NCBI GenBank assembly: GCA_963759095.1
Contig: CAVWYF010000023.1
Coordinates: 62,001-126,000, forward strand
DNA length: 64,000 nucleotides
From: Anderseniella sp963759095
GTDB taxonomy: Bacteria > Pseudomonadota > Alphaproteobacteria > Rhizobiales > Aestuariivirgaceae
Direction of reading: 5' to 3'
Part shown: positions 35,453 to 43,258 of the stretch, one piece after another
Position numbering within the stretch: position 1 is the stretch's first letter
Layout: each line of letters opens with the position of its first letter
Notes under the pieces: model-generated
What the model was told of the DNA's origin: nothing
The model's input: the letters and a program-made list of their open reading frames with translations, nothing else
Database searches by the model: none
Translations under genes and position numbers: made by a program

Positions 35453-37561
35453 ATGACGAAAGATACCCCTGTTGCGGCGTTGACTCCGCTGGAAGCTGCT
35501 GACGAACTTGAGCGTCTGGCAGCCGAGCTGGCGCGCCATGACGAGGCCTACTACCGTGAGGATGAACCGGAAATCTCCGATGCGGACTATGACGCGCTGA
35601 GGCGCCGCAATGAAGAGATTGAAGCCGCATTTCCTGACCTGGTTCTGGCGGACTCGCCGTCACGCCGCGTTGGTGCAGCGCCGTCGGAAAAATTCGGCAA
35701 GGTTCGTCATGCCGTCTCGATGTTGTCTCTGGGCAATGCTTTTGCTGATGAAGATGTGCATGAGTTCGTCGCTCGCATTCGCCGCTTTCTGAAACTTGCC
35801 GATGATGAGGTGGTTGAGGTTACTGCTGAACCAAAGATCGACGGTCTGTCGATCTCGCTGCGTTACGAAGCCGGCAAACTGGTGCAGGCAGCTACACGCG
35901 GAGACGGGCAGGAGGGTGAAAATGTCACCCGAAATGTGGAAACAATCGGCGACATTCCCCACAAGGTGAACGGCGATGATTTTCCCGACGTATTTGAGGT
36001 GCGTGGCGAAATATATATGTCCCACAACGACTTCGCTCGACTTAATGAGAAGCAGTTACTGACAAATGCCAAGGTTTTTGCCAATCCGCGCAACGCGGCC
36101 GCCGGCTCCCTGCGCCAGCTTGATGCATCCATCACAGCCGCACGGCCCTTGCGGTTTTTTGCCTATGCCTGGGGTCAGGTTGACCGAATACCCGCCGAAA
36201 CCCAGCGCGGGGTTCTGGACGCATTTGACCGCTGGGGATTTCCGGTCAATCCGCTGACGACACTTTGCACCTCTGTCGATGAACTGCTGGCGCACTATCG
36301 GTCTATCGAAGAGCAGCGCGCATCGCTAGGCTATGACATTGACGGTGTTGTCTACAAGGTGAACAGGCTCGACTGGCAGGAGCGGCTCGGCTTTGTGTCG
36401 CGCTCGCCGCGCTGGGCGGTTGCCCACAAGTTTGCCGCCGAAAAGGCCACCACGGTGCTGGAAGGTATCGACATTCAGGTGGGCCGCACCGGCGCGCTGA
36501 CACCGGTGGCGCGATTGAAACCGGTCACGGTTGGCGGTGTGGTGGTGTCAAATGCAACCCTGCACAATGAAGACGAGATCGTCCGCAAGGACATCCGCAT
36601 CGGTGATACGGTGACAATCCAGCGGGCAGGGGATGTTATACCGCAGGTGCTCGGTCATTTGCCCGACAAGCGCCCGGCAGATGCAGTGGAATATGTGTTC
36701 CCGACAACGTGCCCGGCGTGCGGCTCGCATGCGGTGCGTGAGATCAATGAGAAAACCGGCAAGATGGATGTGGTGCGCCGCTGCACCGGCGGCCTGATAT
36801 GCCCGGCGCAGCGCGTCGAGCGGCTCAAGCATTTCGTGTCGCGCAATGCGTTTGATATTGAGGGCATGGGCGACAAGGTCATCCAGGAGTTTTACGATGA
36901 CGGTCTGATACAATCACCGCAGGACATCTTCACGCTCAAGGCCCGGGATGAACGCTCGCTGAAAAAGCTCAAGGACCGGGAAGGCTGGGGCGGTACGTCG
37001 GCGAGCAATCTGTTTGCCGCCATTGATGAACGCCGCAGGATCGGTCTCGACCGATTCATATATTCACTCGGCATCCGGCATGTGGGAGAAACCACCGGGC
37101 GGACGCTGGCGCGGTCATACGGGACAGCCGACCAGTTTCTCGACGCCATGGCAGCAGCGCAGGATCATGCATCGGAAGCCTATGCCGATCTGGTGAACAT
37201 TGATGGCATCGGCGATGTAGTGGCGCGGGCCGTAGCGGAGTTTTTTGCCGAGCCGCACAACCTGTCCGTGGTGAAGGAACTGGTTGATGATCATCTCGAC
37301 ATTCAGCCGCTGGAAGCTGTCGACACCGGCTCGCCTGTGTCCGGCATGACGATTGTGTTTACCGGAGCGCTGGAGCGCATGACGCGCGATGAAGCCAAAG
37401 CCATGGCGGAACGGCTTGGCGCGAAAGTGGCCGGCTCGGTCTCCAAAAAGACCAGTCTTGTTGTGGCTGGTCCTGGTGCGGGGTCAAAGCTGAAGAAGGC
37501 AACCGAGTTCGGTGTCGAAGTTATTTCGGAAGACGACTGGTTTGTCAGGGTAGGCGCCTAG
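35453..37561 (+). CDS. ligA: NAD-dependent DNA ligase LigA
   Basis: A 702-residue ligase with all expected parts: Ia domain (YREDEPEISDADYDALRRRN), adenylation domain with catalytic Lys128 in EPKIDG, OB fold, four-cysteine zinc finger (CPACGSH and CTGGLICPAQ), helix-hairpin-helix repeats (GIRHVGETTGRTLA, INGIGD-like NIDGIGDVVA) and a C-terminal BRCT domain (GSPVSGMTIVFTGALERMTR). It seals nicks in replication and repair. It is coupled to recN. Confidence 0.97.
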   Translation: MTKDTPVAALTPLEAADELERLAAELARHDEAYYREDEPEISDADYDALRRRNEEIEAAFPDLVLADSPSRRVGAAPSEKFGKVRHAVSMLSLGNAFADEDVHEFVARIRRFLKLADDEVVEVTAEPKIDGLSISLRYEAGKLVQAATRGDGQEGENVTRNVETIGDIPHKVNGDDFPDVFEVRGEIYMSHNDFARLNEKQLLTNAKVFANPRNAAAGSLRQLDASITAARPLRFFAYAWGQVDRIPAETQRGVLDAFDRWGFPVNPLTTLCTSVDELLAHYRSIEEQRASLGYDIDGVVYKVNRLDWQERLGFVSRSPRWAVAHKFAAEKATTVLEGIDIQVGRTGALTPVARLKPVTVGGVVVSNATLHNEDEIVRKDIRIGDTVTIQRAGDVIPQVLGHLPDKRPADAVEYVFPTTCPACGSHAVREINEKTGKMDVVRRCTGGLICPAQRVERLKHFVSRNAFDIEGMGDKVIQEFYDDGLIQSPQDIFTLKARDERSLKKLKDREGWGGTSASNLFAAIDERRRIGLDRFIYSLGIRHVGETTGRTLARSYGTADQFLDAMAAAQDHASEAYADLVNIDGIGDVVARAVAEFFAEPHNLSVVKELVDDHLDIQPLEAVDTGSPVSGMTIVFTGALERMTRDEAKAMAERLGAKVAGSVSKKTSLVVAGPGAGSKLKKATEFGVEVISEDDWFVRVGA

Positions 37562-37711
37562 ATCAGGCTGGTTTTCGCTGCCTGTATCGAGCGCAGACCA
37601 TAAGCCGAATCTGCAGCATTTTTTGAGAATTTTGCACGCGGGTTTGGGCCTCCCCGGCCGGATGCGAGGTCAACCGCGAGGCCCTGCGCCGACAACTGCG
37701 CAATTCCAGAA

Positions 37712-37754
37712 TTGTCACCATCGGAAAAATAATGTTATATTGAATGACCGTTCA
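37712..37754 (+). promoter_or_regulatory. Sigma-70-type promoter with dyad, upstream of the Rieske oxygenase
   Basis: TTGTCA (37712-37717), 18 bases, then TATATT (37736-37741) reads as a good -35/-10 pair. Directly downstream TGAATGACCGTTCA (37741-37754) is a dyad with TGAA/TTCA arms covering the expected transcription start, where a repressor such as a TetR-type protein could act. The ATG of the oxygenase follows at 37775. Confidence 0.5.
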
Positions 37755-37774
37755 GTTTGACAAAGGTGTTTCCG

Positions 37775-39094
37775 ATGACCCGGATGGAACGCTTCAATGC
37801 TGCTCCGCCTGCGCTTGACAAGTCACAAATCAGTGGCCTGCCTGAGCAATGGGAACGTAGCGGGCTGCCTGCCTGGGCATACACGAACGATGAACAACTG
37901 GAACTGGAACGTGACTTGCTGTTCCGCCGCCACTGGCAACTGGCCGGCCATGTCAGCAACGCGCCAGAACCGGGTAACTACTTCTGTTTTGACGTGGCAG
38001 GCGAGCGCGCCATTATTGTGCGCGGTAAGGACAATGAGATACGCGCCTTCCACAATGTATGCCGCCACCGTGGGTCGCGGGTGGTGGTCAACGAAACCGG
38101 TACATGCGGTTCGGCGCTGGTGTGCCCGTTCCATGGCTGGTCCTTTAACCTTGACGGAACGCTGCGAACGGTTGCGCAACCCAAGGCAGTGCCAGCGCTT
38201 GATCCGGTCGAGCACGGACTTGTGCCGGTGGAGTTTGAAATCTGGCACGGATTTGTGTTCGTCAGGTTTCAGCCGGGCCCGCAACCTGCGGTCGCGGACA
38301 TCCTGGCCCGCCATGAAGCCGAAATTGCGCTGTACCGGTCAGCCGAGGCAGAACCGACCCGCAACAGTTTCTGGTCCCAGGAAATAGGCTCCAACTGGAA
38401 GTGCGTTCGCGATGTCGACAATGAGGGATATCATGTCCCCATGGCCCATCCCGGACTGCAGGATCTGTACGGCAACAATTATTTCGATGAACACTGGCAA
38501 GACGGTACGACACGCTCGTTTGGCCCGTTTAAGAGCGAGCACAACAGGCTGTGGTCGGTGCGGGCCTATAACAGCATCCTGCCTGAAATTGATTATCTGC
38601 CGGAAAGCCATCGCCGGGCCTGGCTCTATATCGGCATGTTCCCGAACCAGGTTTTGTATTTCTACCCGGATGGGTTGGGCTTTTATCAGGAATTCCCGGT
38701 GGCAACCAGCAGGACTGCGTTGCGCGGTGGCGCATATGGCATGCCGCTTTCAGATGCTGCCGATGCAACTTTCAACCGGCGAGTTCGGGCGGCGCGCTAC
38801 CTGTCCGAGCGGATCGACAATGACACCGCAGCAGAAGACATCCAGTTGACCGTCTGGTCCAACGAAGCCGCACATTCCAGCGGTTTTCAGGGCTTCATCC
38901 TGTCTGACCTGGAATATGGCGTCAAACAGTATCACGACCAGTTGCGTAACGTCATGCCGGTCTTGAACCAAGCCGAAGCGCCTGAGCGCGGGGCTCTTGA
39001 AACCACCAATGACAAGCTGCTGGGGGGCAGTAAACAACTAAATGAAAGTTGCATAAATTTCCGGCAGCACTGCCTGAAATTCAGCATTGAATGA
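37775..39094 (+). CDS. Rieske non-haem iron oxygenase, large (alpha) subunit
   Basis: From ATG 37775 (AAAGGTG about eight bases before) the product is 439 residues. The Rieske [2Fe-2S] ligands are C96-R-H98 and C117-P-F-H120. The catalytic iron site is suggested by DVDNEGYHVPMAHPGL, giving the two histidines in the usual spacing. Members oxidise aromatic rings or demethylate quaternary amines (GbcA, Stc2, carnitine oxygenases). No reductase gene is adjacent. It is 61 bases before a polyamine-type ABC importer and likely shares its transcript, which suggests that the importer brings in its substrate. Amine demethylation is my preferred but unproven reading. Confidence 0.88.
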   Translation: MTRMERFNAAPPALDKSQISGLPEQWERSGLPAWAYTNDEQLELERDLLFRRHWQLAGHVSNAPEPGNYFCFDVAGERAIIVRGKDNEIRAFHNVCRHRGSRVVVNETGTCGSALVCPFHGWSFNLDGTLRTVAQPKAVPALDPVEHGLVPVEFEIWHGFVFVRFQPGPQPAVADILARHEAEIALYRSAEAEPTRNSFWSQEIGSNWKCVRDVDNEGYHVPMAHPGLQDLYGNNYFDEHWQDGTTRSFGPFKSEHNRLWSVRAYNSILPEIDYLPESHRRAWLYIGMFPNQVLYFYPDGLGFYQEFPVATSRTALRGGAYGMPLSDAADATFNRRVRAARYLSERIDNDTAAEDIQLTVWSNEAAHSSGFQGFILSDLEYGVKQYHDQLRNVMPVLNQAEAPERGALETTNDKLLGGSKQLNESCINFRQHCLKFSIE

Positions 39095-39155
39095 AAAACA
39101 GATTGCGCACTAGACTTCATCACAAGAAAATTTTTCAACAGGGAGTAACAAGACG

Positions 39156-40265
39156 ATGGCAAGTATTACACGCAGGATTGCACTGACAATGGGCGCAGCC
39201 GCCACGGCTGTGTTCATGACGGGCCCCGCAGCGCAGGCTGAAGAAGTTGTACATGTCTACAACTGGGTCGACTATATCGGCGAAACCACGCTGGCTGACT
39301 TCACCAAGGCAACCGGCATCAAGGTTGTTTATGACACCTATGATGCTTCCGAAACCGAAGAGGCAAAACTGCTTGCCGGCAGTTCCGGCTATGATGTGGT
39401 GCTGCATTCGGGCAGCCAGCTGCCCAAGTTCATTCAGGCCGGTGCTTTCCAGAAAATCGACCGTTCCAAATTGTCCAACTACGACAACCAGGATGCAGGT
39501 ATTCTCAAGACGGTGGAAAACTGGGATCCGGGCAATGAGTACAGCGTGGTGTATATGTGGGGCACCACCGGCATCACCTACAATCTCGACATGGTCAAGG
39601 AACGTCTTGGTGACAACGCACCAATGGGTACAATGGATATACTGATGAAACCGGAACTGGCGTCGAAGGTTGCCGATTGTGGCATCTCGGTGCTGGAGAG
39701 CCCGCGTGACGTGATACCGATGGTGCTGTCCTACCTGGGCAAGGATCCGAACACCGAAGATCCGGCCGACTATGATGCAGTGGTGGAGGCCTTCAAACCG
39801 GTTCGCCAGTACATCAAGACCTTCGATGCCTCCAACTATCTCAACGCAATTCCCAACAAGGAGTTGTGTGTGATCAATAACTGGTCGGGCGATTATGCAA
39901 CAGCAACGTCGCGGGCGTCCGATGCCGGTGTGGAGATAAATCTCAGTTACGAGGTACCGGCTACCGGTTCGCCTGCGTGGTTCGATGTGTGGGCCATTCC
40001 GAAAGATGCCAAGAACGTTGAGAACGCCCACAAGTTCCTAAACTTCATGCTTGACCCGAAAGTGATCGCAGGCGCCACCAACTTCACCTACTACGCCAAT
40101 GCCAACTCCAAGGCGAACGAGTTCGTGCTCAAGGAAATCCTGGATGATCCGGCGATTTATCCAAATGAGGAGATCAAGAAGCGGTTGTGGACGTCCAAGT
40201 CCCTGCCGCCAAAGGCCCAGCGTGCGCTGACCCGCGCCTGGACCAAAATCAAAACGGGTTCCTGA
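39156..40265 (+). CDS. Polyamine-type ABC substrate-binding protein (PotF-like)
   Basis: A 369-residue periplasmic protein: signal peptide MASITRRIALTMGAAATAVF..AQA then EEVVHVYNWVDYIGETTLAD. The start of the mature region (YNWVDYIGE) and VVYDTYDASETEEAKLLAGS, YMWGTTGITYN and CVINNWSGDYATA are typical of PotF/SpuD-like binding proteins, class for putrescine, spermidine or other cationic amines. AGGGAGTAAC is present 10-15 bases before ATG 39156. It is separated from its ATPase gene by an 83-base gap containing a strong hairpin, which fits higher expression of the binding protein. Confidence 0.92.
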   Translation: MASITRRIALTMGAAATAVFMTGPAAQAEEVVHVYNWVDYIGETTLADFTKATGIKVVYDTYDASETEEAKLLAGSSGYDVVLHSGSQLPKFIQAGAFQKIDRSKLSNYDNQDAGILKTVENWDPGNEYSVVYMWGTTGITYNLDMVKERLGDNAPMGTMDILMKPELASKVADCGISVLESPRDVIPMVLSYLGKDPNTEDPADYDAVVEAFKPVRQYIKTFDASNYLNAIPNKELCVINNWSGDYATATSRASDAGVEINLSYEVPATGSPAWFDVWAIPKDAKNVENAHKFLNFMLDPKVIAGATNFTYYANANSKANEFVLKEILDDPAIYPNEEIKKRLWTSKSLPPKAQRALTRAWTKIKTGS

Positions 40266-40288
40266 CCCTGAACTGATATGACATCATG

Positions 40289-40317
40289 CCCGCAAGGCTC
40301 ACAAGGAGCCTTGCGGG
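40289..40317 (+). terminator. Strong hairpin between potF- and potG-like genes (attenuator-like)
   Basis: CCCGCAAGGCTC-ACAAG-GAGCCTTGCGGG is a perfect 12-base-pair stem with a five-base loop. It lacks a following U-run, so it is more likely a processing or 3'-stabilising hairpin or a partial terminator that raises the ratio of binding protein to transporter. Confidence 0.55.
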
Positions 40318-40348
40318 ATGTTCCTCTCAAGTCAGAACGGGCCCCCAC

Positions 40349-41461
40349 ATGACGGCTGACGACAGTTTTATTCGCATCGAGAATGTCACCAAGAAATTCG
40401 GCGAGTTTGTTGCCGTTGACAATGTGTCACTGGATATAAGCAAGGGCGAATTGTTTGCGCTGCTTGGCGGGTCCGGTTGCGGCAAGACCACCTTGCTGCG
40501 CATGCTGGCAGGCTTTGAAACCCCGACATCCGGCCGCATCATTATCGACGGCCAGGACATGGCCGATGTGCAACCTTTCAACCGTCCCGTAAACATGATG
40601 TTCCAGTCCTACGCCCTGTTTCCGCACATGAATGTGGAAAAGAATGTCGGCTATGGCCTGAAGCATGAGAACATGAGCGACGCGCAACGCAAGGACCGCG
40701 TCAGGGAGCTTCTCGACCTGGTGCAACTGGGCCAGTTTGCAGCCCGCAAGCCGCACCAGCTTTCAGGCGGCCAGCGCCAGCGCGTGGCGCTGGCCCGCGC
40801 ACTGGCGAAAAGCCCGAAAGTTCTGTTGCTGGATGAGCCGCTCGGCGCGCTTGACAAAAAGCTGCGCGAACAGACCCAATTTGAACTGATCAACATTCAG
40901 GAAGAGCTGGGGGTGACTTTCATGGTCGTTACCCATGACCAGGAAGAGGCGATGACGCTTGCCTCGCGTATCGCCATCATGGATCGCGGGGTCATCAAAC
41001 AGGTCGGCACCCCGACCGACGTCTACGAGTTCCCGACCACGCGCTTTACCGCCGACTTCATCGGGTCGATCAACCTGTTTGATGGCTCGGTTATCAGCGT
41101 CAAGGCCGGAAAGGCCCGCATCGAAGCGGCGCAGGCGGGGTGCACGTTCGAGGCACCGGCGGCCGGCAACATCAAGGCCGGTGACAGTGTCGGCATTGCC
41201 GTCCGGCCGGAAAAGATATCCATCTCCCGGGAAAAACCGAAATCGACCAATGTCAATGCGGTGCAGGGCGAGGTGCTCGATCTTGGTTATTTCGGCAAGG
41301 ACTCGCTGTATCGGGTCAAGCTGGCGAGTGGAGAACTGATCCGCGTCAACCGTGTCAACGAGCAACGTGTCGTCGAAGCTGACCGCCAGGTGGACTGGGA
41401 CGACAAGGTGTGGCTGACCTGGGATGCGAACTCGGCAATTGTGCTGCCGGAGGAGACGTAA
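40349..41461 (+). CDS. Polyamine-type ABC transporter ATP-binding protein (PotG-like)
   Basis: From ATG 40349 the product is 370 residues: DSFIRIENVTKKFGEFVAVD, Walker A GGSGCGKTTLLRM, Q-loop MMFQSYALFPHM, signature LSGGQRQRVALARAL, Walker B KVLLLDEPLGALD and a C-terminal TOBE-type regulatory domain (residues about 280-365, FEAPAAGNIKAGDSVGIAVR). An earlier in-frame ATG at 40286 lies at the base of the hairpin and is less likely. The end touches the next gene by one base. Confidence 0.93.
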   Translation: MTADDSFIRIENVTKKFGEFVAVDNVSLDISKGELFALLGGSGCGKTTLLRMLAGFETPTSGRIIIDGQDMADVQPFNRPVNMMFQSYALFPHMNVEKNVGYGLKHENMSDAQRKDRVRELLDLVQLGQFAARKPHQLSGGQRQRVALARALAKSPKVLLLDEPLGALDKKLREQTQFELINIQEELGVTFMVVTHDQEEAMTLASRIAIMDRGVIKQVGTPTDVYEFPTTRFTADFIGSINLFDGSVISVKAGKARIEAAQAGCTFEAPAAGNIKAGDSVGIAVRPEKISISREKPKSTNVNAVQGEVLDLGYFGKDSLYRVKLASGELIRVNRVNEQRVVEADRQVDWDDKVWLTWDANSAIVLPEET

Positions 41462-42402
41462 TGAGCGAGCTTGCCAGCCGCGACGTCGTTTCTCCTGCCC
41501 GCCGGACAAGCGGTTTTCAGCGCTGGCTCAACCGGGACGGCTGGCGCAAGCTTGTTGCAGGCATTCCATTCTTCTGGTTGCTGCTGTTTTTTCTGACGCC
41601 GTTCTTCATTGTGATGGTGATTGCGGTATCGGAGGCAGCCTATTCAATTCCGCCGTTCAAGATACCGTTCAACTGGGACGCGCTGACAGCCAATATTTCC
41701 ACCAATTTCGGCTACCTGATCAATGACTCGCTGTATTATACCGGGTATCTGAATTCCCTGAAAATCGCCGCCATTTCAACGGTTTTCTGCCTGCTGCTCG
41801 GTTATCCGATGGCCTATGGCATTGCCCGGTCTTCCGGGGCGACCCGCAACATCCTGCTGCTGCTGGTCATCCTGCCGTTCTGGACATCATTTCTGCTGCG
41901 CATCTATGCGTGGATCGGGCTTCTGGGCACCAACGGCACCATCAACAACCTGCTGCTCGCCATCGGCATCATAGACGAGCCGCTGAAGCTGATGAACACG
42001 GATTTTGCCGTCTATATCGGTATTGTCTATTCGTATCTGCCGTTCATGATCCTGCCGCTGTATGCGAATCTGGAGCGGCTCGACAATACGCTGACCGAAG
42101 CCGCGATGGACCTTGGGTCCACGCCAACGCGGACGTTTCTGGACGTGACGTTGCCATTGTCGATCCCCGGTATCGTGGCGGGGTCCATGCTGGTGTTCAT
42201 CCCGGCAACCGGCGAGTATGTCATTCCGGTCTTGCTGGGGGCAGGCGACAGTCCGATGATCGGGCGCGTGCTGTTTGATGAATTCTTCCTCAACACCGAC
42301 TGGCCGGTTGCCTCTGCGGTGGCCATTGTTCTGCTGATGTTGCTGGTCGTGCCGATCATGATCTTCAATCATTATCAGGCAAGCGCGGAGGGAGTTGAGT
42401 AA
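41461..42402 (+). CDS. Polyamine-type ABC transporter permease (PotH-like)
   Basis: From ATG 41461 (GGAGGAGA upstream) the product is 313 residues with six membrane helices: FWLLLFFLTPFFIVMVIAVS first, then the BPD_transp_1 core with EAAMDLGSTPTRTFLDVTLP (the EAA loop that contacts the ATPase) and PATGEYVIPVLLGAG. It pairs with the following permease. The stop overlaps the next start by one base. Confidence 0.93.
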   Translation: MSELASRDVVSPARRTSGFQRWLNRDGWRKLVAGIPFFWLLLFFLTPFFIVMVIAVSEAAYSIPPFKIPFNWDALTANISTNFGYLINDSLYYTGYLNSLKIAAISTVFCLLLGYPMAYGIARSSGATRNILLLLVILPFWTSFLLRIYAWIGLLGTNGTINNLLLAIGIIDEPLKLMNTDFAVYIGIVYSYLPFMILPLYANLERLDNTLTEAAMDLGSTPTRTFLDVTLPLSIPGIVAGSMLVFIPATGEYVIPVLLGAGDSPMIGRVLFDEFFLNTDWPVASAVAIVLLMLLVVPIMIFNHYQASAEGVE

Positions 42403-43241
42403 TGCGAAACCGTTCCGTATTTTTGCTGTCAGTGCTGTGTTTCGGGTTTGCCTTCCTGTATGTGCCGATCCTGATCATGATGGCCTATTCGTTCAATGCA
42501 TCCCGGCTTGCGACGGTCTGGGGCGGGTTTTCAACCCAGTGGTACGGCAAGTTGCTGGAAAACGACCAGGTGATTGATGCAGCACTTCTGTCGCTTCAGA
42601 TTGCGGTTGTCTCAGCCAGTTTCGCAACACTTCTCGGGACGCTTGCCGGCCTGACGCTGGCAAGGCTGGGCCGATTCAAGGGCCGGACCTTGTTTTCCGG
42701 TATGATTTCGGCGCCGCTCATCATGCCGGACGTCATCACAGGCCTGTCGCTGTTGTTGCTGTTTGTAAGCCTGGAAACGCTGATCGGATGGCCGACCGGG
42801 CGCGGGGCAACGACGGTGACATTGGCGCACATCACGTTCTCAATGGCCTATGTCGCGGTGATCATTCAGTCGCGCCTGACGTCGATGGACAATTCGGTTG
42901 AAGAAGCCGCCCTGGATCTGGGTTCCACACCGCTGCGCGTGCTGTGGGACATAACCTTGCCGATCATTGCGCCTGCCATGGTGTCAGGGTGGCTTTTGTC
43001 GTTCACCCTTTCACTGGATGACCTGGTGATTGCCAGCTTTACCAACGGGCCGGGCTCGACCACGCTGCCAATGCTGATTTTCTCCAAGGTCAAGCTCGGC
43101 GTGACGCCGGATATCAATGCTCTTGCTACTCTTATTGTCGGCGTCGTGACCATAGGCGTGGTTGTTGCCGGTTTCCTGATGTTCAGGGCGGAGAAGCAGC
43201 GCAACAGGGATGTGCAGGCGGCAATTGCCGGTAACGATTAA
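42402..43241 (+). CDS. Polyamine-type ABC transporter permease (PotI-like)
   Basis: A 279-residue permease: N-terminal helix FLLSVLCFGFAFLYVPILIM, the EAA loop EEAALDLGSTPLRVLWDITL, and SFTLSLDDLVIASFTNGPGS, which is characteristic of PotC/PotI proteins. It closes the set of binding protein, ATPase and two permeases, so the importer is complete. The next gene, a flavoprotein, converges on it with 17 bases between. Confidence 0.93.
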   Translation: MRNRSVFLLSVLCFGFAFLYVPILIMMAYSFNASRLATVWGGFSTQWYGKLLENDQVIDAALLSLQIAVVSASFATLLGTLAGLTLARLGRFKGRTLFSGMISAPLIMPDVITGLSLLLLFVSLETLIGWPTGRGATTVTLAHITFSMAYVAVIIQSRLTSMDNSVEEAALDLGSTPLRVLWDITLPIIAPAMVSGWLLSFTLSLDDLVIASFTNGPGSTTLPMLIFSKVKLGVTPDINALATLIVGVVTIGVVVAGFLMFRAEKQRNRDVQAAIAGND

Positions 43242-43258
43242 GCTGGATAGAGCTTGGC

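Noticed and set aside
39135..40031. 298-codon open frame on the minus strand
   Set aside because: Antisense to the PotF-like gene, which has a signal peptide and clear family motifs.
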